From Ridgeia piscesae (taxonomy: Eukaryota; Annelida; Polychaeta; Sabellida; Siboglinidae): a stretch of DNA of 64,000 nt. Position numbers and translations under genes: made by a program. Positions 13,901 through 27,400 of this stretch are shown here, piece after piece. Position 1 is the stretch's first letter, and each line of letters begins with the position of its first letter. The notes under the pieces were generated by a model. That model searched no databases, was not told where the DNA came from, and saw nothing but the letters and a program-made list of their open reading frames with translations. The stretch covers positions 189,001 through 253,000 of the forward strand of contig JAODUO010000530.1 of NCBI GenBank assembly GCA_025642075.2, given 5' to 3'.

Positions 13901-16900
13901 TACACATGTAGTCATGTACACAGTGTTTGTCTCTGTGTAGTTGGTACTACACATGTAGTCATGTACACAGTATCTGTCTCTGTGTAGTTGGTACTACACA
14001 TGTAGTCATGTACACAGTATCTGTCTCTGTGTAGTTGGTACTACACATGTAGTCATGTACACAGTATCTGTCTCTGTGTAGTTGGCACTACACATGTAGT
14101 CATGTACACAGTGTCTGTCTCTGTGTAGTTGGTACTACACATGTAGTCATGTACACAGTGTCTGTCTCTGTGTAGTTGGTACTACACATGTAGTCATGTA
14201 CACAGTATCTGTCTCTGTGTAGTTGGTACTACACATGTAGTCATGTACACAGTATCTGTCTCTGTGTAGTTGGTACTACACATGTAGTCATGTACACAGT
14301 ATCTGTCTCTGTGTAGTTGGTACTACACATGTAGTCATGTACACAGTATCTGTCTCTGTGTAGTTGGTACTACACATGTAGTCATGTACACAGTATCTGT
14401 CTCTGTGTAGTTGGTACTACACATGTAGTCATGTACACAGTATCTGTCTCTGTGTAGTTGGTACTACACATGTAGTCATGTACACAGTATCTGTCTCTGT
14501 GTAGTTGGTACTACACATGTAGTCATGTACACAGTGTCTGTCTCTGTGTAGTTGGTACTACACATGTAGTCATGTACACAGTGTTTGTATCTGTGTAGTT
14601 GGTACTACACATGTAGTCATGTACACAGTGCCGTGTGAGTACACACCAGGACAGTGTCGCATGCACAAGTGTCCCCTATAAAAGACAACTTTCATCTCCC
14701 TCCGCCTGTCATCTCCCTGTCTCCCTTGCACAGACACATGCAAGTCCCACTCATGTCTCCCTGACGAGGCAGCTGGGATTAGGACTCTGTAATCTCCTTT
14801 ATGAAGCACAGTGGTTAGGGCACCTGAATCTCAATCAAGAGATCCAGGGTTTGAAACCCCTTGCTGTCATTTAAACCTTAGATAAATCTATTCACTCAAC
14901 ATTGTTCCAGTTCACTCGGCTGCACAAGTGAAAACTTGGTTATAGACAATGGTGGATCTGAATTGTATAATAGTAATTGGTTGTGATGCTGTTTGACTAA
15001 ACATGGCTGCCCGGGAGAAAAGTGTAAAATCTGATGTCCTGGGCTGTATAAGAACTTATTTACTTTATTATTTACTTTTGCGTGAATGAGGAGGGGCAAG
15101 AACAGCCTTGACCTTCAGTGATGATGAAGACTTACCTTAGTCGCTGCATCGACATTAGCTCCTCTCTTCAGCAGTTCTGTCACCACATTCACATGGCCCT
15201 CCTTGGACGCCAGGTGTAGTGCATTCAAGCCATTCTGGAAGCAAAGGACACAACATCAGTGACACTGTCATGTCACGCATTCAACACAACATCAGTGACA
15301 CTGTCACGTCACGCATTCAACATAACATCAGTGACACTGTCACGTCACGCATTCAACACAACATCAGTGAAACTGTCACGTCACGCATTCAACATAACAT
15401 CAGTGACACTTTCACGTCACGCATTCAACATAACATCAGTGACAGTCATGTCACGCATTCAACATAACATCAGTGACAGTCATGTCACGCATTCAACATA
15501 ACATCAGTGACACTGTCACATCACGCATTCAACATAACATCAGTGACACTGTCATGTCACGCATTCAACACAACATCAGTGACACTGTCATGTCACGCAT
15601 TCTACACAACATCAGTGACACTGTCATGTCACGCATTCAACACAACATCAGTGACACTGTCATGTCACGCATTCAACATAACATCAGTGACACTGTCACG
15701 TCATGCTTTCAACATAACATCAGTGACACTGTCACATCACGCTTTCAACATAACATCAGTGACACTGTCACGTCATGCTTTCAACATAATATCAGTGACA
15801 CTGTCACGTCATGCTTTCAACATAACATCAGTGACACTGTCACATCACACTTTCAACATAACATCAGTGACACTGTCACGTCACGCTTTCAACATAACAT
15901 CAGTGACACTGTCACATCATGCTTTCAACACAACATCAGTGACACTGTCATGTCACGCATTCTACACAACATCAGTGACACTGTCATGTCACGCATTCAA
16001 CATAACATCAGTGACACTGTCATGTCACGCATTCAACACAACATCAGTGACACTGTCATGTCACGCATTCAACATAACATCAGTGACACTGTCACGTCAT
16101 GCTTTCAACACAACATCAGTGACACTGTCATGTCACGCATTCAACACAACATCAGTGACACTGTCATGTCACGCATTCAACATAACATCAGTGACACTGT
16201 CACGTCATGCTTTCAACATAACATCAGTGACACTGTCACGTCATGCTTTCTACACAACATCAGTGACACTGTCATGTCATGCATTCAACACAACATCAGT
16301 GACACTGTCACGTCATGCTTTCAACACAACATCAGTGACACTGTCATGTCATCATGCTTTCTACACAACATCAGTGACACTGTCATGTCATGCTTTCAAC
16401 ACAACATCAGTGACACTGTCACGTCACGCTTTCAACACAACATCAGTGACACTGTCACGTCATGCTTTCAACACAACATCAGTGACACTGTCATGTCACG
16501 CATTCAACACAACATCAGTGACACTGTCATGTCACGCATTCAACACAACATCAGTGACACTGTCATGTCATGCATTCAACACAACATCAGTGACACTGTC
16601 ACATCACGCATTCTACACAACATCAGTGACACTGTCATGTCATGCTTTCAACACAACATCAGTGACACTGTCACGTCACGCTTTCAACACAACATCAGTG
16701 ACACTGTCACGTCATGCTTTCAACACAACATCAGTGACACTGTCATGTCACGCATTCAACACAACATCAGTGACACTGTCATGTCACGCATTCAACACAA
16801 CATCAGTGACACTGTCATATCATGCATTCAACACAACATCAGTGACACTGTCATGTCACGCATTCAACACAACATCAGTGACACTGTCATGTCACGCATT

Positions 16901-18340
16901 CAACACAACATCAGTGACACTGTCATGTCACGCATTCAACACAACATCAGTGACACTGTCATAACATCATAACATCAACATAACATCAGTGACACTGTCA
17001 TGTCACGCATTCAACACAACATCAGTGACACTGTCATGTCACGCATTCAACACAACATCAGTGACACTGTCATGTCACGCATTCAACACAACATCAGTGA
17101 CACTGTCATGTCACGCATTCAACACAACATCAGTGACACTGTCATGTCACGCATTCAACACAACATCAGTGACACTGTCATGTCACGCATTCAACACAAC
17201 ATCAGTGACACTGTCATGTCACGCATTCAACACAACATCAGTGACACTGTCATGTCACGCATTCAACACAACATCAGTGACACTGTCATGTCACGCATTC
17301 AACACAACATCAGTGACACTGTCATGTCACGCATTCAACACAACATCAGTGACACTGTCATGTCACGCATTCAACACAACATCAGTGACACTGTCATGTC
17401 ACGCATTCAACACAACATCAGTGACACTGTCATGTTACGCATTCAACATAACATCAGTGACACTGTCATGTCATGCATTCAACATAACATCAGTGACACT
17501 GTCATGTCACGCATTCAACACAACATCAGTGACACTGTCATGTCATGCGTTCAACGCGGCTTTAGCTGTACAGATCTAATGTGTTGACCAGTTTGCATCA
17601 TGAACAGCAACTCTCAGAGTCTCTACACAGGCATACATGACCCACTGGAAGAAATGTAATGCTTTAATTGTTGAAACACACTGTCAATTAAGGGTTCTTG
17701 CTGGTTTTAGTGTTATTATTGCACACTAGTTGGACATGGTTTTGAGGGTAGCTGATCAGGTGGGGACATTTTATTTAAGCCTCAATACTAGACACTTCGA
17801 TTTGACACGAGGGCAACTTGCACCACATCTCTGTCACATTCTCTGCAGGCTGCACCAGAACCTCTGTCAAACTTTCCACATTGTTTCACATACAAATGGG
17901 ACGAATAATCTAAATAGACACTGTTTTACAGCACTCCATGTAACTTTAAGAGCATTTTAAATTCCCTAGACGCCTTGGTAATTGCTCTTTTTCATTGTGT
18001 GGTATGTCATAATAATGGAGATCGATGCAATTTCGAGTGCTAGATTAATCACAAAAGTAAAACATATTCCCAAAAACAAGCAATTTTGGTATCTGAATAT
18101 CTGGAACAATGTAGATAGCTTGGAATCATTGCGTGAAAACAACTGTTCATCATATTTTGGATAAATTACGCTAAAACTGTAGTTTGATGTGTGATTACGT
18201 ATCAACATGATTAATTCAATATAATGTTAAAACACAGTAGATATTGCTATAAAAATTAATTTATACAAAATATTTGTTGAGCATTACAAATTGAACATAT
18301 ATCTGGTGAGAAATGCATTAATATATTGTATCAGGAAGAG

Positions 18341-18400
<60 letters not shown>

Positions 18401-21400
18401 TTAACTACGTTATCCAGAACAACATCTTAAGGTTTCTTGATCATGATTATTGATTACACGACATAAACTGTCGCGGTTATGATTACTTGTCAGTTCATTT
18501 GTTCTAGTTGATTATATACGCATCCTTGCATCTACATCAACACTCTTGAGAATAACACTATCAGTACTGCGACTTTCATTTTATTCCAATATCGATTTTT
18601 GCCGAATGCTAAATGTCATAATACCCTGGATTGCCACAACATGGAGGAAGTGGTCCAAAACACACGGGCCATATTCAATCACCACTGCTCTACCATGCTG
18701 TCGTCAACCTGTCTTGTTTTATATCAAAGAGGAAATGTTATTAATGTCACATGAAATATTGAAAAAGTTATAAATTATATGCAGTGTTACGCACAAAATT
18801 GTTAAAATGTCCTACGTTGTCATTCAACTGTTTACTCTCCTTTGTTGCACTCTCCCAGTCTCCCTGATCCCAATCTGCTGGGAAGCAGGTGTTCCTATAA
18901 GACATGTTACTGCATTTACACATGTGCACTCTTGTGGTCTAATGGCAGACACATGACTGGTAACTGGTAACTGCAAATGGTCAGGCATGATCTGACCACT
19001 ACTCTCCTCTTGACACTTGACCACTGGTGTGTAGTATGTACAACTACCTGAGAACTTGCAAACAAACAACTGAGTAAGTAAACACCACTGAATGACAACC
19101 AACTGACCACTACTGGACATTCATCAGGTATCAGTTGACTTCAATTACAAGTCCCTGAAGAGCTCACTTAGGTGACACCTCCAGTGAGCTAGGGAGGCAG
19201 CCACTTGGGCAGTGATAAGGACAAGTGAGACAAGGTCAATGTAAACAACAGTGTCCATTCTTGATATATGACCTGGTCAAGGCTTATCCCAAGTGGCCAG
19301 ACTGGGCTAGTTTAATTAGTCTCTCCAGTCAGGGTCACACACCCAGGGTGAGGTTAATGACTTTCACCCTGCAAATGCTTAGTTGGAATCAGTCAATATT
19401 TAGAAGTGACAAACAAAATTTACAACTGAATTATCCACAGTTTGATAGCAGCAGATTACTTTTTACAGGGCACCAGAGGACACATTATAATGCATTCATG
19501 CAGGGCTGTGTCTGGTTTCTCCAATATGTGTCTTGAAACATGAATTCTGACATGAAACTGTCTTTCAGTTATGTCCATTACAGTTTGGTGGCACCATCTA
19601 CTGAGAGCCAGTGAGTGGGGCCAGTGAGTGGGGCCAGTGAGTGGGGCCAGTGAGTGGGGCCAGTGAGTGGGGCCAGTGAGTGGGGCCAGTGAGTGGGGCC
19701 AGTGAGTGGGGCCAGTGAGTGGGGCCAGTGAGTGGAGCCAGTGAGTGGGGCCAGTGAGTGGGGCCAGTGAGTGGGGCCAGTGAGTGGAGCCAGTGAGTGG
19801 GGCCAGTGAGTGAAACCAGTGAGTGGGGCCAGTGAGTGGAGTCTGTGAGTGGGGCCAGTGAGTGAGGCCAGTGAGTGGGGCCAGTGAGTGGGGCCAGTGA
19901 GTGAACCAGTGAGTGGGGCCAGTGAGTGGAGCCTGTGAGTGGGGCCAATGAGTAGAGCCACTGAGTAGAGGCACTGAGTGGGGCCAGTGAGTGAAGCCAG
20001 TGAGTGGGGCCAGTGAGTGGGGCCAGTGAGTGAAGCCAGTGAGTGGGGCCAGTGAGTGGGGCCAGTGAGTGGGGCCAGTGAGTGGGGCCAGTGAGTGGGG
20101 CCAGTGAGTGAAGCCAGTGAGTGGGGCCAGTGAGTGGAGCCTGTGAGTGGGGCCAATGAGTAGAGCCAGTGAGTAGAGGCAGTGAGTGGGGCCAGTGAGT
20201 GAAGCCAGTGAGTGGGGCCAGTGAGTGGAGCCTGTGAGTGGGGCCAATGAGTAGAGCCAGTGAGTAGAGGCAGTGAGTGGGGCCAGTGAGTGAAGCCAGT
20301 GAGTGGGGCCAGTGAGTGGAGCCTGTGAGTGGGGCCAGTGAGTGGGGCCAGTGAGTGAAGCCAGTGAGTGGGGCCAGTGAGTGGGGCCAGTGAGTGAAGC
20401 CAGTGAGTGGGGCCAGTGAGTGGAGCCTGGGAGTGGGGCCAATGGGTAGAGCCAGTGAGTAGAGACAGTGAGTGGGGCCAGTGAGTGGGGCCAATGAGTG
20501 GGGCCAGTGAGTGGGGCCAGTGAGTACGGCCAGTGAGTGGGGCCAGTGAGTGGGGCCAGTGAGTGGGGCCAGTGAGTGGGGCCAGTGAGTGGAGCCAGTG
20601 AATGGGGCCAGTGAGTGGAGCCAGTGGGTGGGGCCAACGAGTGGGGCCAGTGAGTGGGGCCAGTGAGTGGGGCCAGTGAATAGAGCCAGTGAGTGGGGCA
20701 GTGAGTGGGGCCAGTGAGTGGGGCCAGTGAGTGGGGCCAATGAGTGGGGCCAGTGAGTGGAGCCAGTGGGTGGGGCCAACGAGTGGGGCCAATGAGTGGG
20801 GCCAGTGAGTGGGGCCAGTGAGTGGGGCCAGTGAGTGGGGCCAGTGAATAGAGCCAGTGAGTGGGGCAGTGAGTGGGGCCAGTGAGTGGGGCCAGTGAGT
20901 GGGGCCAGTGAGTGGGGCCAGTGAGTGGGGCCAGTGAGTGGGGCCAGTGAGTGGAGCCAGTGAATGGGGCCAGTGAGTGGAGCCAGTGGGTGGGGCCAAC
21001 GAGTGGGGCCAGTGAGTGGGGCCAGTGAGTGGGGCCAGTGAGTGGGGCCAGTGAGTGGGGCCAGTGAATAGAGCCAGTGAGTGGGGCAGTGAGTGGGGCC
21101 AGTGAGTGGGGCCAGTGAGTGGGGCCAGTGAGTGGAGCCAGTGGGTGGGGCCAATGAGTGGGGCCAGTGAGTGGGGCCAGTGAGTAGAGCCAGTGAATAG
21201 AGCCAGTGAGTGGGGCAGTGAGTGGGGCCAGTGAGTGGAGCCAGTGAATGGGGCCAGTGAGTGGAGCCAGTGAGTGGGGCCAGTGAGTGGAGCCGGTGAA
21301 TGGGGCCAGTGAGTGGAGCCAGTGAGTGGAGCCAGTGAGTGGGAGCAGTGGTTGACCATATCTTCTGGACACTTCAATTAAACATTTATTTTAATGTTAT

Positions 21401-24400
21401 CTTACTCCAATCGAGTTATCCATACTCTAGTTTAAACCCATATGTATATTACAACTGCATCTAATTGCTCAAAGATTCTTCTTCAAACTTCTGTTTATTT
21501 TAAACCAATTAAATTCTGCCTGTGTTATGTGTAGCAGTAAACTAAATATAAATCACTAGAAAGAGTAGATGTAGTCATGGTTAATCAATTAACTGAATTG
21601 TTATTTGCGGATTCACATGAATTGTAATCACTTTCAGGGCCTTGATTTCCTGACATTTCAAATTATCTCAAAGCAGACTGAATTAATGAACACAGACAAA
21701 GTAGTACCACAATGAGCTTGCAATGATACCCCTTTTAATCTCACCACAACCACACAGAAAAACCCTTGCTACTCTACAGTAAGAGATGCACTGGATTTTT
21801 TATTCTAAAGGGTATCCCGTAATTGGCGGGACCTTTCAGTCAAGTTCCTGTTTCCCGTTTCAAGGCACTTTTTTCCCTCTTTCGCTACCACTGTCCCCGC
21901 CTGGCCACAGACCACGGCGGTTTCTGGCCTGGCGGAGGTTTTTGTGAATTGGCCTGTTATGGCATTCCTGTGACGTAAATAGGTCAGCCGAGTGTGTCTG
22001 GAATGACACAGCTACAGCAGCCGGGAGCCGTCAGCCTGCCCAGCCCCATGCTCCTACTCCCAAACCTGTCAAGTTTCATCCCTCTTCTGAAAACATTTAT
22101 CCCCAGACTACATGCTACAAAGCCACAATTCCGATGAAACGAAAGACATTCGGGCGCGTCCCGCCAGAGAGACTCCCACTTTATTTATATCGCACCACAT
22201 ATGATGTCATTCCAAAGTTTCTGTCAGATGTAATCTCGTCTGTCTAATAACCGTATGGTCTGGGAGACTGGGATGTACTCTGTCTTTTTGTCCCTGATGT
22301 TTGGGATAAGGAACAGGACTGATCCTTGTTTTTGTTTCCGATCCCCACTCCTCATTCCCTAGTTCTTGTTCTCACTCCCACCTCTTTTACAAAAACATCC
22401 CGTAATGACTGCATGTATATTTGGATATCTAAAAATAATTAAAGTTTCTGCTATCCACAAACATAGAGTCCAACTGCATAAGTCATTAAATTAATGCATT
22501 AGGGCCTACATTTTTATACTCCTCAAATGATAGTATCATTTTAACAAAACTTCACAATCGAGTAATGCCTTTTGTATTATGGAATTTGCATTTCTAATGT
22601 TAAAAGATTGGCTTGAGGAACTTCCTGAAATCCGGAGACGAATTTTCTAAACAAGAAAGATGAGCTTCACACAAGTAAAATTATCCAAAGGACCCAAACA
22701 TGCCCGTGTTAGAACCAGCTACAGTGGCTGTTTGTTGGCTGAACGTTGTTCAAGGTGGCAATGATGTTTTATGAGAGAATATGAGTCAGACAGCATCTGG
22801 TCAGGAGGTGTAAACAGGCAGCGGGTGGCACTGAAGGTCGTGCCTGGCACTCAAGGTCATGTCATTGTCAACCATATCACTAGCACAAATGCGGGGTAAC
22901 TAATGTTTTTTCTTCTTCTGAAACTGATGAGTTTGCTGGTGTCTGTAGAGGCAGCTATGTTGCATTGTTCACATATTCAGACAGAGTGATGTGCATTGTT
23001 TCAAAATAATAATAAAATTACATTAGCCTAAAAAATTAACAAAACTCTGAACAGTAATGATAACAATAATAGGAATTTATGTTGTTGCTGATCTCCATTC
23101 CCCTAAATGGAGTGAAATCAAAAGAAAATTTTCTTGGGCCACTACATAAAATTGCATATTAATCCGATATATTTTATTAGAACTAAACCTACAGTATAAA
23201 CTTACAACCTGGTTGAACGACTAAATAAATCTAAAAAAAGTGTAAAGGTTACAAGTATTAAGACTAAACACCAAACAGGTCATGTAAACACTGTACAATA
23301 CGACAACACCTAAAACTGTGTACATAACAGTGACTTTTCAATATGGCCAAACATAACTTTGTTTTCACGCAGGATTAGACGGTGATGATGAGATTAGTCA
23401 TAACTGGGGCAGTGAGTAGGCGTGAGTGACTGATGGGGCCTGGCATACAGATTGGGGTGGACAGGTAGACAGACTAGACACCACAGTCAGTGCAAACACT
23501 GCCTAGACATGTCTGTCTCACAGACCTGATGACAACTTGGCTGATTTTAACCTTAACTGACAAGTTATTCCGGCTGGCTGCAACAAGCTAGGATGTCACA
23601 GTCATGTGGATGTGGTGGAAATAGATGTGACATCACTAAAGATCTATTTCCCATCCGCAGGCTCTTTTCATGGATTCCCAGCTTTAGTTTGCATTAGAAT
23701 AGTTTGGGGGAATAAGTTTGGCAGTCTGCACATATCATTGGAAAAATCAGTTGTTACACTGATGTCACCTACCAAGTGAACTAAGAGTGTGGCTGTATGA
23801 ATGCATGGATGTGGTTTGTGGTGTGTGTGTGTGTGCGTGCGTGTGTGCGTGTGTGTGTGCATGCGTGCGTGCGTGCGTGCGTACGTGCATGCGTGTGGTG
23901 GTGAGGTGTGTGTGACTGTGTGTGTGTTGTGTGGTGTGCGGTGTGCGGTGTGCGGTGTGCGGTGTGCGGTGTGCGGTGTGCGGAGTGTGCGGAGTGTGCG
24001 GAGTGTGCGGAGTGTGCGGAGTGTGCGGTGTGCGGTGTGTGTTTGTGCATGTACACTAAGACCACCTGTTGTAGTAGGCAAAAACCAACAATCTCTGTAG
24101 CCCGATCACAACACGAAAGAGACCAATGCAACTTTGCTACTGTTCAAGAGTGTACAGTTCACGGTAATCTCTGAGTCAAATCTTCATGCTGGTGAAACAA
24201 ACCTTGAACGGAAATACAAAAACAAGTAATTTCTTACTCATACATCTGGATGTAAGCTAAGTACTGCAGAAACTTGTATCACTTTAGCAGGATAAGACAC
24301 AGACAGACCCAACACAGACAGACCTAAGACAGATACAGACAAACAACACAAACAGTCCTGACACAGATTATACTGTATTGACACGGACCAATACAGTCAT

Positions 24401-27400
24401 GACACTGACATATATAGTCCTGACACAGACAAATACAGGCCTGACACCGACAGATACTGTCCTGACACAGACAAATACAGGCCTGACACTGACAGATACT
24501 GTCCTGACACAGAAAGATCCTATCCTGACACCGACAGATACTGTCCTGACACAGAAAGATCCTATCCTGACACCGACAGATACTGTCCTGACACAGAAAG
24601 ATCCTATCCTGACACCGACAGATACTGTCCTGACACAGAAAGATCCTATCCTGACACCGACAGATACTGTCCTGACACAGAAAGATCCTATCCTGACACA
24701 GACAGATACTGTCCTGACACAGACAGATACTGTCCTGACACAGACAGATACTGTCCTTACACAGACAGATACTGTCCTGACACAGACAGATACTGTACTG
24801 ACAGACAGAAACAGATCTACACAGAAGTGAACCAGACTTGTATAAATCTGACAGTGCTGATCTGGACACACGCATGCACACATGCATGCACACATGCATG
24901 CACTCACACGTATACATAATATATGACACAACTGTGTCTGAGTGACGAGCCCATCAGTCTGACAAGTGACAAATTTAGCAAACATCTCTGTTAACATTTC
25001 AGCCTCTGACAATGCATCAATCTAGGGTAGATTACTACAAAAACCTTCCTCTGTCTCAGGCTGGCAAAACATGGTCCTAGTATGTGCCACTGGATTACTA
25101 CACTCAGCAGACTCCAGGCAGCAATTTGTAACCATGGCAACGACGATAAGGTGAGCCAGTCTAATGCAGGAGAGGAGAGAAGTCAGTGGCAAGTTCCTTG
25201 CTCCTAGTAGAGAGTTGTTATTCTTGATAATGATGCTGTCAGAAGATAAGTATCCCAAGCTTGGACAGGCTCAACGAGGTCCTGGCTGGCTCAATCCAAA
25301 ATTAATACTATTATTACTTATTGCTCCATGAAGATTATATTCTAGTTTGATAAATGTGTCTGCCTATCATTCAATTTCATGTGCAAATGCATTTATACCT
25401 CCAGCCTATGACACACCATTCTCACAATTTGAATGTGTACATTCATGTGTTGGGAGCTAATCAACAATAAGTAAAAAGTGAATGTGGCCAATAGCACAAA
25501 AAAGAGAAAGGAACTAATTGAAGATTTGAAAGAGAAAGGAGCCTCCTTTGTGCTTAAAACAGAAAGGAGCTAGTTAACTGTGAATGTAAAAAAGAAAGAA
25601 GTTGACTGAGGGTGTGAACAAAATTAAAAATAACATCAATAAAGAGAAAGCATCTGATTAAGGATGTGAAAGAGAAAGGAACTAATTAAAACACAAAAGA
25701 GAAAGAAACTACACACATAAAGATCTAAAAAAGAAGTAAACTGGTTGTGGGCATGAAAGTGAAAGGAACTAATAACTGAGATTGTGAAATGGAAGGATCT
25801 TGAAAACAGAAACTGAAGTAACCAATTGCGGATGTGAATACAGCAATTGATATAATAATATAACACCACTGAAGAATGTGAAGAAAACAAAACTGAAAGC
25901 TAAGGACCCAGCTTTGAATATGAAAATCTATATCTATAATAAACTGGCTAATGTTGAATTTGAAATGTCCCTGATGCTGAAACAACACTGAATTAGGTAT
26001 AAGTAGCAGCCAGTTCTACCAGAATAACATGTAAATCATATACGAGACAGTTGTAATGCGAGCAACCACTCAAAGGTTCTTCTTGTTTTATCCATCTGTG
26101 TTTGTGCATTATCTAGGCTATCATTAGACTTGTGTTTGTCCAGCACATCCCTTGGAGTGTTGGTCAGCAGACTACACATATACTACTTGCCTCGGCCCAG
26201 CCACTAGTAGATGGGAACTTTGGTATTCAGTGTGTAATCTGACGGGAAGGTGAAGGGTACAGGGCTGTTTATGATCCTCACATCCTTCCTGCGTCAGATG
26301 CAAGGGGAGTTGGCAAGTTACACCCAATTCTTACAAACTGACTGGATGGGACGGGATGGTGGTTGGGAAGTAACCTGAATAATGGCAGGTCAAACAAATA
26401 ATAAAATATAATATCGCTTCTTCAAGACATCTCAAATGTAGTTTGTTTGTATGGAAAACTGGAACAAATAAAGCAAATAATGTAAGTTTTATGTGACATA
26501 TTAAAAAAAACTTGGTGGCACAGCACTCTCTATCACTCTTTAGGGGACCCAGGTTTGAATCATGTCTTCCACTTCAAAATTTGGGCAAGTTCATTCAGAT
26601 ACCTGGCTATAAGCAGTGGTGGATATCAGTGTATAAATATTATATGCTCAGTTTCTGCAATGTGGCTGATATATGCTTCCCAGAGAAGGTGTGTGCAGTT
26701 AAACAGGGAGTAAGGCAATAAGCTACACACATCTGTAAGGACTCAATATTCCACTACTGACTTTCAGCATTACTTTAAATCAATGGATTTGTTTTATAGT
26801 ATTTTTGTTATACCCTAATTGGAATGTGTGAATAATAAAACTGTTTGTAACTAGGTTAAAGGTTTGTAACTTGAAAGGAGGCATTGCCTCAACAGTACAT
26901 ACTATATTTCTACACAGCCTTGTCCAGTTGGTCACTATATATAGGAGATGACTAATGAAGTATTACTCACACTTCCTCCTGCTATCAGTGCGCCTGCCAG
27001 AGTCCAGCTGCTACAAGAGCTATCCCTGGCCTGCCTACTTCTCTCAATGGGAGCTATCCCTAGCCTCCATATTTCCCTGCCCTACTTGCTTCAATGGGAC
27101 CTGTCCCCAGAGGACCTGCTGGGGACCATTTCAAAACATTCGTATGAACTTACTAGCAGGATTTTATTCTTTAAAATGTATTCTGTTTCTTAACTTGTTA
27201 TTTGTGCACAAACATCTGGTCACCTGGGCTTATAGCCAGGTACTCATTCATTCAGTTCCCAACTCTACTCTCCATCAGTGAAATCAATTTCGTTCAGTGC
27301 AGTAAAATGCTGGTGTTTCTAGACCTAGGCCTAAGGAGTTATACTTATAAAGAAAGCAGTCCCAGTTCTTTCCCAGTGTGTTGCTTGCCTCACTCCCCAA

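Noticed and set aside
14820..14880. Stand-alone tRNA gene
   Set aside because: A and B boxes are degenerate, no cloverleaf with a paired acceptor stem is apparent, and the sequence continues into a SINE body found elsewhere in the window.
15249..17557. CRISPR-like array of 36-bp repeats
   Set aside because: Repeats are directly joined without unique spacers, and the setting is an intron of an animal gene.
15473..17587. Plus-strand frames of 499, 485, 196 and 195 codons with a 12-residue period
   Set aside because: The frames are produced by the 36-bp unit in two phases, antisense to the ankyrin gene and ending where the array ends.
19456..21377. Minus-strand frames of 638, 599 and 518 codons with a 13-residue period
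   Set aside because: All three phases of a stop-free 13-bp unit are open at once, so openness is no evidence for coding.
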